64,000 nucleotides of DNA from Collinsella sp. (GTDB taxonomy: Bacteria > Actinomycetota > Coriobacteriia > Coriobacteriales > Coriobacteriaceae): contig DXMW01000030.1 of NCBI GenBank assembly GCA_019414045.1, forward strand, positions 1 to 64,000, read 5' to 3'. The notes under the pieces were generated by a model, which was not told where the DNA came from, did no database searches, and saw nothing but the letters and a program-made list of their open reading frames with translations. This document shows positions 24,050 through 33,293 of this stretch, one piece after another. The number at the start of each line of letters is the position of its first letter. The first letter of the stretch is position 1. The position numbers and the translations under genes are program-made.

Positions 24050-24433
24050 CTAAAAGCCCAGGCCAAAGCCCATACCGGTAATCGCCGAATACATAAAGTA
24101 GACGTTGATTACGTTGAGAAACACACCCGTGATGCAGCCGTTTCGCAGGTAGCGCTCGCACACGATGCGCGCCATGGCGGCGGATTCCTCATTGTTCTTT
24201 GCCTGGCGTCCCGCCGTAAAGTACGTCGCCACGCTCAGCAGCAAGTTGAGCACCGGCAGCGCCAGCAACTCGTAGCTCTTGCCCCAGCGCGTCGCCTCGC
24301 CGGCAGCATTAAACTTTGTTGCTACCTCGGGACCAATGTTGGGGATAACACACGCTGCGACCACCAGCGGAATCACCGCAAGTACGAGCAGCGCAATACC
24401 CATGTAGCCAGCTTTTTTGCCATATTTAAACAT
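24050..24433 (-). CDS. DUF1648/SdpI-like membrane protein
   Basis: 127 residues with three membrane helices (about 10-31, 54-72, 98-118). The conserved loop IPNIGPEVATKFNAAGEATR after helix 1 matches DUF1648, found in SdpI-type immunity proteins and many small membrane proteins. It begins 11 bases after the ychF stop and is probably co-transcribed. Function unknown. Confidence 0.75.
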   Translation of the reverse strand: MFKYGKKAGYMGIALLVLAVIPLVVAACVIPNIGPEVATKFNAAGEATRWGKSYELLALPVLNLLLSVATYFTAGRQAKNNEESAAMARIVCERYLRNGCITGVFLNVINVYFMYSAITGMGFGLGF

Positions 24434-24444
24434 ATGCGTCGTCC

Positions 24445-25521
24445 TTATACGTTAAAGCGGAAGTGCACGACGTCGCCATCGGCCATGACATAGTCCTTGC
24501 CCTCAATACGCAGCTTGCCGGCAGCCTTGGCGCCCTGCTCGCCACCGAGCTCGATGTAGTCGTCGTAGCCAATGACCTCGGCCTTAATAAAGCCGCGCTC
24601 AAAGTCGGTGTGGATGACACCGGCGGCCTGCGGGGCGGTCGCGCCCTGACGCACCGTCCAGGCCTTGACCTCCATCTCGCCAGCCGTAAAGAACGACTGC
24701 AGGCCAAGCAGCTTGTAGGCGGCCTGCGCGAGCACGTCCAGACCGGGCTGCTCCAGGCCCAGGCTCTCCAGGTAGTCGGCGGCGTCCTCGGGATCGAGCT
24801 CGGAAAGCTCGGCCTCGATTTTGGCGCAGATGGGCAACGGCTTGACACCGTCGATGGGCGCCAGGTCCTCGTTGAGCATATCCTCGTCTACGTTGGCCAC
24901 ATACAGAATGGGCTTCATGGTGAGCAAGAACAGGCCCTTGGCAGCGGCGCGCTCCTCGTCGGTCATCTCCATGGATGCGGCGCGCTTGCCCTCGTTGAGC
25001 CAGGCAAGCAGACGCTTGGCCACCTCGAACTTGGGCATGAGCTCCTTGTCGCGCTTGGCCTCCTTCTCGAGCTTGGGCAGCTGCTTCTCGAGCGTGCCCA
25101 TGTCGGCCAAGATGAGCTCGGTCATGATAGTGTCGGCATCGCCGGCGGGATCGACGAACTCGCCCGTGCGGCCCACCTCGCGCATAACGTTGGGGTCCTT
25201 AAAGTAGCGCACGACCTCGCAGATGGCGTCGGTCTCGCGGATGTTTGCCAAGAACTGGTTGCCCAAGCCCTCGCCCTCGTTGGCACCCTTCACCAGGCCC
25301 GCGATGTCGACAAACTCGACCGTAGCCGGCACAATGCGGCCCGGGTTGACGATATCGGCGAGCTTTTGCAGGCGGTTATCGGGCACATCGACGATACCCA
25401 CGTTGGGGTCGATCGTGGCAAACGGGTAGTTGGCGGCAAGGCCGGTTTTTTTGGTAAGCGCGGTGAACAGCGTCGACTTGCCCACGTTGGGCAGGCCCAC
25501 GATACCGATGGAAAGGGACAC
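24445..25521 (-). CDS. ychF: Redox-regulated ATPase YchF (Obg-like)
   Basis: A 358-residue P-loop NTPase of the OLA1/YchF group that prefers ATP and associates with ribosomes. It starts SLSIGIVGLPNVGKSTLFTA (Walker A GLPNVGKS), has switch II DIAGLVKGAN, and the altered nucleotide motif NVDE in place of NKxD, then the C-terminal TGS domain ending DVVHFRFNV. GTG at 25521 with AAGGAG upstream gives the standard N terminus. Confidence 0.96.
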   Translation of the reverse strand: MSLSIGIVGLPNVGKSTLFTALTKKTGLAANYPFATIDPNVGIVDVPDNRLQKLADIVNPGRIVPATVEFVDIAGLVKGANEGEGLGNQFLANIRETDAICEVVRYFKDPNVMREVGRTGEFVDPAGDADTIMTELILADMGTLEKQLPKLEKEAKRDKELMPKFEVAKRLLAWLNEGKRAASMEMTDEERAAAKGLFLLTMKPILYVANVDEDMLNEDLAPIDGVKPLPICAKIEAELSELDPEDAADYLESLGLEQPGLDVLAQAAYKLLGLQSFFTAGEMEVKAWTVRQGATAPQAAGVIHTDFERGFIKAEVIGYDDYIELGGEQGAKAAGKLRIEGKDYVMADGDVVHFRFNV

Positions 25522-25635
25522 GACAGCTCCTTTTGGTACAGGTACTTCAAACTGCATAAGTATAGCGCCGCCGCAGCATCCAGGCGAACCCGGACGCCAC
25601 GGCGGCGCAAATGAAGCAGAGATTGGGGTCGCCAG

Positions 25636-26889
25636 CTAGTCCGCGAGCTTTTCCACCTGGTCGAGCATCTTGTCGAGCTTGGCCTTTGCCTCGGCCTTGG
25701 CCTTCATCGCCTCTTCGTGGGCCTTGGCCTTCTGGGCAGCCTTTTCCTCGGCCTCGGGGTCGACGACAACCAGATTGGACGCGTCGTGTTGAACCAGCTT
25801 GAGCGCATGCTCGGGACAAACCTTGACACAGGCGCCACAGCCTAAACAATACGTGGACTCCAACGCAAAGCGGCCGCTTCCCACCAAATCGCAGGCAAAC
25901 GTGGGGCACACGTTGACGCACTCGCCGCACGACGTGCACTTGTCAAAATCGCATTCCGGCGTGCTCACCTGCATGTTCTGGGCAAGCTCGGGATGGTTCT
26001 GCAGTGTCGAGAGCACCAGCTGCCGCCCGTGCGTGAGCGAACGGCGACGCTTGGTCGTCGTGGTGCCGCACATGGTGTTGAGCGTGCGCTCCAGCTGGGT
26101 AATCTGATGACGATGGGCTTTGAGCTTCTGCGTCACCGAGGCCAGCGCCGCCGTCGCCGGGTTGAGCTTGGTCACTGTCAGGCCCGTCGTGCGAGCGATC
26201 TTTTCCATGTACTCCTTGCGCTCGTACTCGCGAAGCTTATGGCACTTGAGGCTCTTGGGGTCGACCTCCAGGCCCATACCCGTGCCAGACCACTCCTCGG
26301 CCTTCGCAATCGCCTCGCCCAGAATGTCCTCACCACCGGTGTTGCGGCATTTATCGCACACGCCCAACGGCAGGTACACACTCACGTTGGGATAGTCGGC
26401 CAGCACCGAGAACCAGGTCTCGGCCGTAATATCGCCCACGCAGGCAACGACGACCTCGTTTTCGCGCGGCATGCGCTTAAGGGCACGCGTGCAGGTAACG
26501 TAGGCAGTCTCGTGGCTCGTAGCAGCAGAGACGATATCGTCATACAGGTTTTTGGGCGCCAGGCGCGGCGAGATGATCGCCTCGGTCGGACAGGCAGCGG
26601 CGCACAGGCCGCACTTGCGACAGGAGTCGAGGATCTCAATGGCGTCTTCCTCGACCTCGATAGCGTTGACCGGGCACACGTCCATGCACGCGGTGCAGCC
26701 GCTCTTTTCGTTTTTGCAGGTCAGGCACGGAATGGTGTTGCCGCGCGGACGCTCCTTGTAGTCGGCAGGATTCCACTGCGGAGCCGACGGATCGAGTGCA
26801 TCGGTCACGCCGCCAAGCGGGTTTTTAAGAAAGTCGAAACCCTTGCTGATCTCGATAATGTCATCAAACAGATCGTGTTCCTGCGCCAT
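25636..26889 (-). CDS. Polyferredoxin-like 4Fe-4S protein
   Basis: 417 residues with two pairs of [4Fe-4S] motifs: CLTCKNEKSGCTACMDVCP and CRKCGLCAAACP near the N terminus, CTSCGECVNVCP and CLGCGACVKVCP near the C terminus, plus a CDKC pair in the middle. The central part resembles a domain found in bacterial ferredoxins that relay electrons in anaerobic metabolism. The C-terminal 45 residues are an Ala/Lys coiled tail. ATG 26889 follows GGGAGGGG. Partner unknown. Upstream genes are dehydrogenases, but in separate units. Confidence 0.8.
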   Translation of the reverse strand: MAQEHDLFDDIIEISKGFDFLKNPLGGVTDALDPSAPQWNPADYKERPRGNTIPCLTCKNEKSGCTACMDVCPVNAIEVEEDAIEILDSCRKCGLCAAACPTEAIISPRLAPKNLYDDIVSAATSHETAYVTCTRALKRMPRENEVVVACVGDITAETWFSVLADYPNVSVYLPLGVCDKCRNTGGEDILGEAIAKAEEWSGTGMGLEVDPKSLKCHKLREYERKEYMEKIARTTGLTVTKLNPATAALASVTQKLKAHRHQITQLERTLNTMCGTTTTKRRRSLTHGRQLVLSTLQNHPELAQNMQVSTPECDFDKCTSCGECVNVCPTFACDLVGSGRFALESTYCLGCGACVKVCPEHALKLVQHDASNLVVVDPEAEEKAAQKAKAHEEAMKAKAEAKAKLDKMLDQVEKLAD

Positions 26890-27040
26890 GCGCGGCCCCT
26901 CCCTGAGCAGTGCAAACAAGCAAGAAATAATGATACGCCATCGGCCCGTGCCTCGAGCAAATTACACGCGGAGCACCTTTGCGGCAAATAGCCCATGGCC
27001 TATCGCCGCCTCGATTGCACAAGGTCAATCAAGCACCAAA

Positions 27041-28108
27041 CTATGCCTCGCACATGAGCTGCACGAGCTTTTGTTTGGTCACCTTGGCCTGCTCGTTGGC
27101 CATGTTGCGCTCGTTTCTAAAGACCGCATTTGCAACACCCTGCAGATCGGCATCGGAAATCTCGCCAAGGCCCAGCTCCTCGAGCGTCGTCGGCAGACCA
27201 ACGCGCTGGCAAAACTCGAGCACCTGATCAAGCTCGGGCGCACGTTCCAGGCGCAGCTGCACCACCAGGCCAAACGCTACGGCCTCGCCGTGCATGGCCT
27301 TGCACTCGGGCAGAATCGTCAACCCGTTAGCGATAGCATGGGCGAGCGCTAGGCCGCCACTCTCAAAGCCGACACCCGAGAGCAAAATATTGCACTCGAT
27401 CAGGCGCTCAACCGCTGGCGATGTACGGCCCTTTTTTAGATCGCGCTTGGCAGCGACGCCGCATTCCATAAGCGTGTCGTAGCAGGCACGTGCCGCGACC
27501 AGTGCCAAGTGCCCCGGCGCGCCACCGTGCTCGTTCGCACCTCTCGCCGCGGCGCACGAACGCGCCTCGAAGTACGTTGCCAGCGCATCGCCCATACCAG
27601 CGACCGTCATACGCAGTGGGGCCGCCGCGACCACGTTGGTATCGACCACGACCAGGTCCGGATTCTTCTCGAGCATCAGATAGCGATCGAACGACCCATC
27701 CTCGTGATACAGCACCGAAATCGCGCTGCACGGACCGTCCATCGAAGCCGCCGTGGGGCATACACACAACGGCAGCTCAGCATAAAACGCAACGGCCTTA
27801 GCGATATCGAGCATCTTGCCACCACCGATACCGACTACCATGTCGCAATACTCGGCCCGCGCTTCCTTGGCCATTTCGACAACGGCATCTTCCGTACACG
27901 GACCGTTGTAAATTTTAAAGAACGGCTCGCTTAGTTCTTCATCCAGAAATCCATCGACGATCTGCCTGCACAGCCGATCCTCGGTGCCCTGGTCAAACAA
28001 GACATAGGCAGCGCAGCCCAACCATGACAAATACCTGCCCTGACGCGAAAGTTCGCCCGGCCCCTGAACATACCGGCCGGGACCGCCATAAACCATAGGA
28101 AGCGCCAT
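27041..28108 (-). CDS. Iron/zinc-containing alcohol dehydrogenase, GldA-like paralogue
   Basis: 355 residues, same fold as the gene at 28221: NAD-binding VVGIGGGKMLDIAKAVAFYA, then CPTAASMDGPCSAISVLY, metal site Asp in GMGDALATYFEA and His residues in ALAHAIANGLT and AMHGEAVAFG. The family oxidises glycerol or related polyols with NAD. It differs from its neighbour in the N-terminal and lid regions, so a related but distinct substrate is likely. AAGGGCGG precedes the ATG. Confidence 0.82.
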   Translation of the reverse strand: MALPMVYGGPGRYVQGPGELSRQGRYLSWLGCAAYVLFDQGTEDRLCRQIVDGFLDEELSEPFFKIYNGPCTEDAVVEMAKEARAEYCDMVVGIGGGKMLDIAKAVAFYAELPLCVCPTAASMDGPCSAISVLYHEDGSFDRYLMLEKNPDLVVVDTNVVAAAPLRMTVAGMGDALATYFEARSCAAARGANEHGGAPGHLALVAARACYDTLMECGVAAKRDLKKGRTSPAVERLIECNILLSGVGFESGGLALAHAIANGLTILPECKAMHGEAVAFGLVVQLRLERAPELDQVLEFCQRVGLPTTLEELGLGEISDADLQGVANAVFRNERNMANEQAKVTKQKLVQLMCEA

Positions 28109-28140
28109 ACGAGAATCCGCCCTTCATCAAACAACGATTG

Positions 28141-28208
28141 GTGCAAAGTAACCTGACCCCTTTGCACCATAGCAAAAGGGGCAAAGCCATCTGTTGGCTT
28201 TGCCCCTT
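28141..28208 (-). terminator. Terminator of gldA (two hairpins)
   Basis: A 13-bp stem AAGGGGCAAAGCC / GGCTTTGCCCCTT at 28176-28208, followed on the minus strand by a second hairpin GTGCAAAG / CTTTGCAC at 28141-28167. They separate the two dehydrogenase genes. Confidence 0.7.
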
Positions 28209-28220
28209 CCTTAGCTTGAT

Positions 28221-29321
28221 TTACTCATCCATGAGATAGTAGTGGCCCAGCGCGTCGGCACCCAGGATGGCGTTTGCGACCATCTCGGGCGTCACCTCAA
28301 ACGGCATGTTGCACATGGTGTCCTCGGGCGCGCAAGCGGCCTCGGCAACGACCATGGCTTGCTCGCGCGTAACCTCGGCAACGCCAAGCTCCTTCATCGT
28401 GACCGGCAGGCCCAGCTCAATGCAGAAGCCCAGGACTTCCTCGAGTTTCTCAGTCGGAGCATCCTCGAGTACCAGCTGGACGATGGTGCCAAAGGCGACC
28501 TTCTCGCCGTGATACATGCCGTGGCACTCGGGCAGCATCGTCAGGCCATTGTGGATGGCATGAGCAGCAGCAAGGCCCGAGCTCTCAAAGCCAATGCCCG
28601 AAAGCAGCGTATTGGCCTCGATGATATGCTCGACTGCAGGCGTGAGCGCACCCTTCTCCAGCGCGACCTTGGCCTTGACGCCATCGGCCATAAGCGTCTC
28701 GTAGCAAAGCTTGGCGAGCGCCAGACCGGCCATGCCGCCCTTGCCGCCAGCGCAGGTGCCACCGTCGGCATCATGCGTCGCCTGGGCCTCAAAGTAGGTT
28801 GCGAGCGCATCGCCCATACCGGAAACCGTCAGGCGCACCGGGCTCGCCGCGATAACCGTCGTATCCATCAGGACAATGTTGGGGTTTGCCTTAAGGAAGA
28901 GATATTTATCGAACTGGCCATCGTCGGTGTAGAGCACCGAAAGCGCCGAACACGGGGCATCGGTCGAAGCAATGGTGGGGCAAATGATAACCGGGGACTC
29001 CAGGTAATAGGCGACGGCCTTCGCGGTGTCGAGGATCTTGCCGCCACCGACGCCGACGATGATGTCGCAACCGTTGTCGCGAGCGAGCGCGACCAGGCGA
29101 TCGACCTCACCCTTGGAGCACTCGCCGTTAAAGTCCTCAAACAGCAGCTCGGCCTTAGCCTCGGCAAAACCGCCCTCGATCTTGGCACCGACGCGCTTCT
29201 TGCCCGAAGGCGTCACGATGACGAGGGCCTTAGCGCCGAGCGGCTCGACATAGGAGCCGAGCTTGGCGAGCTCGTCCGGACCCTGGATGTACTTGCTGGG
29301 GCTATTGAAAATTGCAGCCAT
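28221..29321 (-). CDS. gldA: Glycerol dehydrogenase
   Basis: Oxidises glycerol to dihydroxyacetone with NAD. The 366-residue protein has IFNSPSKYIQGPDELAKLG at the N terminus, GVGGGKILDTAKAVAYYL, the metal-binding Asp in GMGDALATYFEAQ and the two His in AAAHAIHNGLTM and MYHGEKVAFG. Length and motif order match GldA. Preceded by AGAGAATGGGATAGTT with only a weak ribosome site. Followed by a strong terminator and then by a paralogue. Confidence 0.92.
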   Translation of the reverse strand: MAAIFNSPSKYIQGPDELAKLGSYVEPLGAKALVIVTPSGKKRVGAKIEGGFAEAKAELLFEDFNGECSKGEVDRLVALARDNGCDIIVGVGGGKILDTAKAVAYYLESPVIICPTIASTDAPCSALSVLYTDDGQFDKYLFLKANPNIVLMDTTVIAASPVRLTVSGMGDALATYFEAQATHDADGGTCAGGKGGMAGLALAKLCYETLMADGVKAKVALEKGALTPAVEHIIEANTLLSGIGFESSGLAAAHAIHNGLTMLPECHGMYHGEKVAFGTIVQLVLEDAPTEKLEEVLGFCIELGLPVTMKELGVAEVTREQAMVVAEAACAPEDTMCNMPFEVTPEMVANAILGADALGHYYLMDE

Positions 29322-29351
29322 AACTATCCCATTCTCTAAAAGAAAAAAGAA

Positions 29352-29383
29352 AGGGGCTCCGTACAGATACGTGCGGAGCCCCT
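29352..29383 (-). terminator. Terminator of the iron alcohol dehydrogenase gene
   Basis: AGGGGCTCCG / CGGAGCCCCT with a 12-nt loop; read on the minus strand it is followed by TTTCTTTTTT. Confidence 0.8.
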
Positions 29384-29404
29384 CGTTACGATAACAAGAG
29401 TCGA

Positions 29405-30628
29405 TTAGAAATCGATGTCGGTGTCGTAGTAGCAGGCCTTGAGGATCTTCTCGAAGTCGGCAGCCTTGGTCTCACGCGGGTTCTCGGGCGTGCAGGCGTC
29501 GGTCTCGGCGTTCGCAGCGATCTCGGGCAGCTTGGCGAGGAACTCCTCCTCGGAAACCATCTGCGGGTTCTCGGCGTCGACCTTCACGCCACCATTCGCG
29601 TAATCCTTGATGGACTGCGGAATGTTGAGCTGGTCGTTGAGATCGCGAATCTTCTGGACGAGCGCAGCGATGAGCTCCTCGTTGGTCTCGCCGGGAAGGT
29701 GCAGGATCTCCTTGGCCACGTAAGCGTAACGCTCAGCAGCACGCGGGTCCTTGGAGTTCCACTGGATTACCTTGCCCAGGTACATGGCGTTAGCGGCACC
29801 GTGGATGATGTGGCCGTTCTCGAAGGCAGCACCGGTCTTGTGAGCCATGGAGTGAACGATGCCGAGCAGGCCCGAGGAGAAGGCGATACCGGCGATGCAC
29901 TGAGCCTCGTGCATGTGCTGACGGGCCTCATGGTCGCCAGCATAGGACTTGGGCAGCCACTCGACGATCTCGCGGATGCCGTGCAGGGCGTTGGCGTCGG
30001 TGAACATAGAGGCGCAGGTGGAAACGTAGGCCTCCATGCAGTGGGTCAGAGCATCCATGCCGGTGTGGGCGCACAGCTTGGCGGGCATGGTGTAGGTGAG
30101 CTCGGGGTCGACGATGGCGACATCAGGGGTGATGTTGAAGTCGGCCAGCGGGTACTTGATGCCCTTGGCGTAGTCGGTAATGACGGAGAACGCGGTGACC
30201 TCGGTAGCGGTGCCGGAGGTAGAGGAGATGGCGCAGAAATGAGCCTTCTGACGCAGCTCGGGGAAGCTGAACGGCTGGATGATGTTATCGAAGGACTCCT
30301 CGGGATACTCGTAGAAGACCCACATGGCCTTAGCGGCATCGATGGGCGAGCCGCCGCCGATGGCGATAATCCAGTCGGGCTCGAACTCGCGCATGGCCTC
30401 GGCGCCCTTCATGACCGTCTCGATGGACGGGTCGGACTCGACGCCCTCGAACAGCTTGACCTCGAAACCGCCTTCCTTAAGGTCGTTCTCGACGTCCTGC
30501 AGGAACCCGCCGCGGCGCATAGAGCTGCCGCCAGAAACGATGATGGCCTTCTTGCCCTTGAGGTTCTTCACCTCGTGGCGAGCGCCCTCACCAAAGTACA
30601 GATCGCGAGGATTGGTAAAACGTCCCAT
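29405..30628 (-). CDS. Iron-containing alcohol dehydrogenase
   Basis: 407 residues of the Fe-ADH family (butanol/propanediol-type): GRFTNPRDLYFGEGARHEV, then IIAIGGGSPIDAAKAMWVFY, SSTSGTATEVTAFSVITDY, and the metal ligands in MDALTHCMEAY, GIVHSMAHKTGAAF and GHIIHGAANA. It interconverts an alcohol and aldehyde with NAD(P). ATG 30628 has TAGGAGG upstream. The leader holds a 9-bp inverted repeat (30669-30695) that may be an operator or attenuator. Confidence 0.9.
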   Translation of the reverse strand: MGRFTNPRDLYFGEGARHEVKNLKGKKAIIVSGGSSMRRGGFLQDVENDLKEGGFEVKLFEGVESDPSIETVMKGAEAMREFEPDWIIAIGGGSPIDAAKAMWVFYEYPEESFDNIIQPFSFPELRQKAHFCAISSTSGTATEVTAFSVITDYAKGIKYPLADFNITPDVAIVDPELTYTMPAKLCAHTGMDALTHCMEAYVSTCASMFTDANALHGIREIVEWLPKSYAGDHEARQHMHEAQCIAGIAFSSGLLGIVHSMAHKTGAAFENGHIIHGAANAMYLGKVIQWNSKDPRAAERYAYVAKEILHLPGETNEELIAALVQKIRDLNDQLNIPQSIKDYANGGVKVDAENPQMVSEEEFLAKLPEIAANAETDACTPENPRETKAADFEKILKACYYDTDIDF

Positions 30629-31128
30629 ACTGTGCCTCCTAAACAAGCCCCTCTTAGACTTGCGTATATAACGGAGCACCCGATTGGCTCCGTTAGGACC
30701 GTTTTGCGCGTTGCCGGCGATGACAATGCGCGATGTCTAAACGTCTCAACGCTCAGACAAACACTATTCTACCGTTCTGGTTGGTCAGTTATTCACCTAA
30801 AGCCGACAATGATGAAACGTTTTTTCTATCCCTGAAGACCCTTGTGGGGCATTCATACTCCCAAGCTGGGCAAACGTTTTATCAAGGTTGACCACATATC
30901 CCGGGCAGGACGGTGCTCCTCCAAAATGTGCCCCGTTCGCCGCCAAAAATCGACCGTTTGCGGCACCGTGATACCACTCGGTCGTCCAAGGTGCCGACAT
31001 TTGTGCGACATCCGTCTTCGTGGTGCAAAGGTGCAAGTCCAAGTGCGGCACCCCCGGTGTGCCACATGCGGGTAAACTAGAACCTTATATAGAGACATTT
31101 GAACCCTAACCGCAGCAAAGGAGGCCCC
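30629..31128. promoter_or_regulatory. Divergent promoter region with a leader hairpin
   Basis: TAACGGAGC (30669-30677) pairs with GCTCCGTTA (30687-30695) 41 bases upstream of the Fe-ADH start on the minus strand. The part near 31070-31128 carries a TATATA element and an AAAGGAGG ribosome site for the plus-strand gene. Nothing else is recognisable. Confidence 0.45.
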
Positions 31129-32205
31129 ATGGCATTCGATCCCATTCAAGAGGATTGCCATCGCCTCGTTCTTGAGGCCTTGCGCCGCGACAATATCCCG
31201 CTCACCGACGGTGCCGCCGTAGAGCGTCTGATGGAACAATTCACCCGCAACCCTGCACCGCTCATCGTGCACGACCGCGACCGCGCCGGGCACCTCATTG
31301 CCAAGGTGGTCGAGGCTGTCGACTACCGCATCCCCTTTATCCCCGACGACGCCCAGGCAGAGCAAGAAGAAGCCGCAGCCGAGAACATGCTCCGCGAGGC
31401 AGCCGCGCTCGATCCGACCAACTGGGATGCCCAGCGCATGCTGACGGCGCTCACCGCCGAATCCAACGAGGAATACGTACAGTACCTGGTGTCCAAGTGC
31501 GATGAAGTCGAGCATGACCTGGCGCTCAAGATCGCCTCGGCTCAGGACCCCTACGAGCGCGAGGCCGCTGGCGACCTCACGCGCCGCCCCTATCTGCGCT
31601 GGCTTGCCGCCTTGGCATCGCGCGCCCTCATTAGCGGCCGCTATCGCATGTCGCTCGAAGCCGCAAATCGCAGCTTGGACTTTGCGCCCAACGACCCCGC
31701 TGGTGTCCGCCACACCGCGATGCTCGCCATGGCAAAACTCGAATACCCCGCCGAGGAGCTCAAGCGCTTTCGCTCCGCTCACTCCGTGCCGTACCTCGCG
31801 AATACCCCGCTGCGCCGCCGCCCCAAAGATGCGGAGCGTGACTTGGACCCATGGACGCTCATCGCGCTGATGAGCGCTGCTTGGCGCGAGCTGGACTACG
31901 AGGGCGCCGAGCACTACTTGCGCATCCTTGCGCGCTCGTGTCCGCACGCAGCCGAGGCGCTCTACTTCCAAACCGAGTTTCCCGATGGCGTCTATGCCCG
32001 CGTCAACGTGGGTGCAGGCTCCACCGACGAGCTTGTCCTTGCGCTGTCCGAGGCGACGCCGGTACTGCAGGAGGGCCTGGGCGCCCCCGACAACGCCAGC
32101 TTTGCCGCCTGGATCGCCACCAACGACATCGTGCGCTCCCAGATCGACGAGCGCATCCTGCGCGCGGCCGAGCAGGGGCTTCCATTTAAGGGAGGGGACC
32201 TCTAA
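31129..32205 (+). CDS. TPR-like helical-repeat protein, first of a pair
   Basis: 358 residues, cytoplasmic, almost wholly helical. Segments such as AAAENMLREAAALDPTNWDA and ALISGRYRMSLEAANRSLDF have TPR-type spacing. No catalytic motif. AAAGGAGG precedes the ATG. The stop and the next start overlap as TAATG, and the second product has a similar plan, so the two probably act together. Their position before the MurT-GatD gene is suggestive only. Confidence 0.6.
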   Translation: MAFDPIQEDCHRLVLEALRRDNIPLTDGAAVERLMEQFTRNPAPLIVHDRDRAGHLIAKVVEAVDYRIPFIPDDAQAEQEEAAAENMLREAAALDPTNWDAQRMLTALTAESNEEYVQYLVSKCDEVEHDLALKIASAQDPYEREAAGDLTRRPYLRWLAALASRALISGRYRMSLEAANRSLDFAPNDPAGVRHTAMLAMAKLEYPAEELKRFRSAHSVPYLANTPLRRRPKDAERDLDPWTLIALMSAAWRELDYEGAEHYLRILARSCPHAAEALYFQTEFPDGVYARVNVGAGSTDELVLALSEATPVLQEGLGAPDNASFAAWIATNDIVRSQIDERILRAAEQGLPFKGGDL

Positions 32206-33248
32206 TGGATCCGAGCGTCTACATCCCCGCCTACCTGGAGCGCACCTATCTGGCGTCGCACCCCGAGCTCACCGATGCAGCACGCGAGCTTGTCCATAAC
32301 GACATTAGCGCGAATCCTCAAAAGTATGCGCAGGCCGAGCATGCCCAGGCACTGCTGTCCTATGCCGGCGTTCATCGCCACCTGCTCGACGAGCTCCATC
32401 GCATCGAGGACATGGGCAGCGACGAGGAGTTTGAGCAGACGCGCAACCGCCTGTTCGACGACATGCGCGACGAGCTGCTCAAGATCGTCCGCGTCGATGC
32501 GCTGGCCGTCGACGCGCAGCTGCTCGCCATCATCCTGGCCGACACGCCCGTTGACGCCTGCCTGGGCGACCTGATGAAGCTCGAGGCGACCACGGCCGAT
32601 TACCTGCAGCAAAGCGTGCCCGGGTTCGACATGGAAGCCCCGCACTACTGGGCCAATAATGTTTTGGCCGACGGTGTCACCGCAGCAGACCTTACCGTGA
32701 GCGAGCCGGCTCTTATCGGGTGGCTTCACACACTCGAGGCCATCTCGCAGCTGTGCATGGCGAGCGCTCGTTACCGCGCCGCCGCCAACTATGCTCGCCG
32801 CGTTCTTAAGGCGGAAGGCTATCCCACCCGGGCCGCCGGCACCGTGCTGCTCGCCCTCGCCCGCCTAGAAGACCAGGACGGCTTTTTTGCCCTGGCCCAC
32901 CAGCTCGAGGAGCAGATGGGAGCCGATGCACTCGAGAACTCTCCTTGGTACCTGCTCGCCCGCACGATCTTGCTGTTCAAAACGAACAAGATGCGCCCGG
33001 CGACGCGTGCGCTGCGTGAGTTCGCTAACCGCTGCGAGGGCGGCGCGTTCTTCTTGCTGAATCCCATGTACCAGACACCGTACCTTCCCTGCCGGCCCGA
33101 GCCACGCGATCCCTGGGATCTTTCGCACCAGGCCGTTTGGGAAGCGGACGGCATCATCTCGGACACTCCAGACTTTGCCCCCTGGGCCAATGCCTGCGAA
33201 GACGTGTCGCAGCTTGCCCAGGAATTTGCGCGCCGCTACGGCTTTTAG
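32205..33248 (+). CDS. TPR-like helical-repeat protein, second of a pair
   Basis: 347 residues, helical. TPR-like stretches include ASARYRAAANYARRVLKAEG and ARLEDQDGFFALAHQLEEQM; the end (TPYLPCRPEPRDPWDLSHQA) parallels the TPLRRRPKDAERDLDPWTLI stretch of the first protein, so the genes are likely diverged duplicates. Start overlaps the previous stop by one base. Function unknown. Confidence 0.6.
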   Translation: MDPSVYIPAYLERTYLASHPELTDAARELVHNDISANPQKYAQAEHAQALLSYAGVHRHLLDELHRIEDMGSDEEFEQTRNRLFDDMRDELLKIVRVDALAVDAQLLAIILADTPVDACLGDLMKLEATTADYLQQSVPGFDMEAPHYWANNVLADGVTAADLTVSEPALIGWLHTLEAISQLCMASARYRAAANYARRVLKAEGYPTRAAGTVLLALARLEDQDGFFALAHQLEEQMGADALENSPWYLLARTILLFKTNKMRPATRALREFANRCEGGAFFLLNPMYQTPYLPCRPEPRDPWDLSHQAVWEADGIISDTPDFAPWANACEDVSQLAQEFARRYGF

Positions 33249-33293
33249 CGACGCGATCGCCCCGACCATGTCATTCACGTTAGGAACGACTTC

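Noticed and set aside
24463..25614. Open frame opposite ychF
   Set aside because: Antisense shadow with no recognisable motif.
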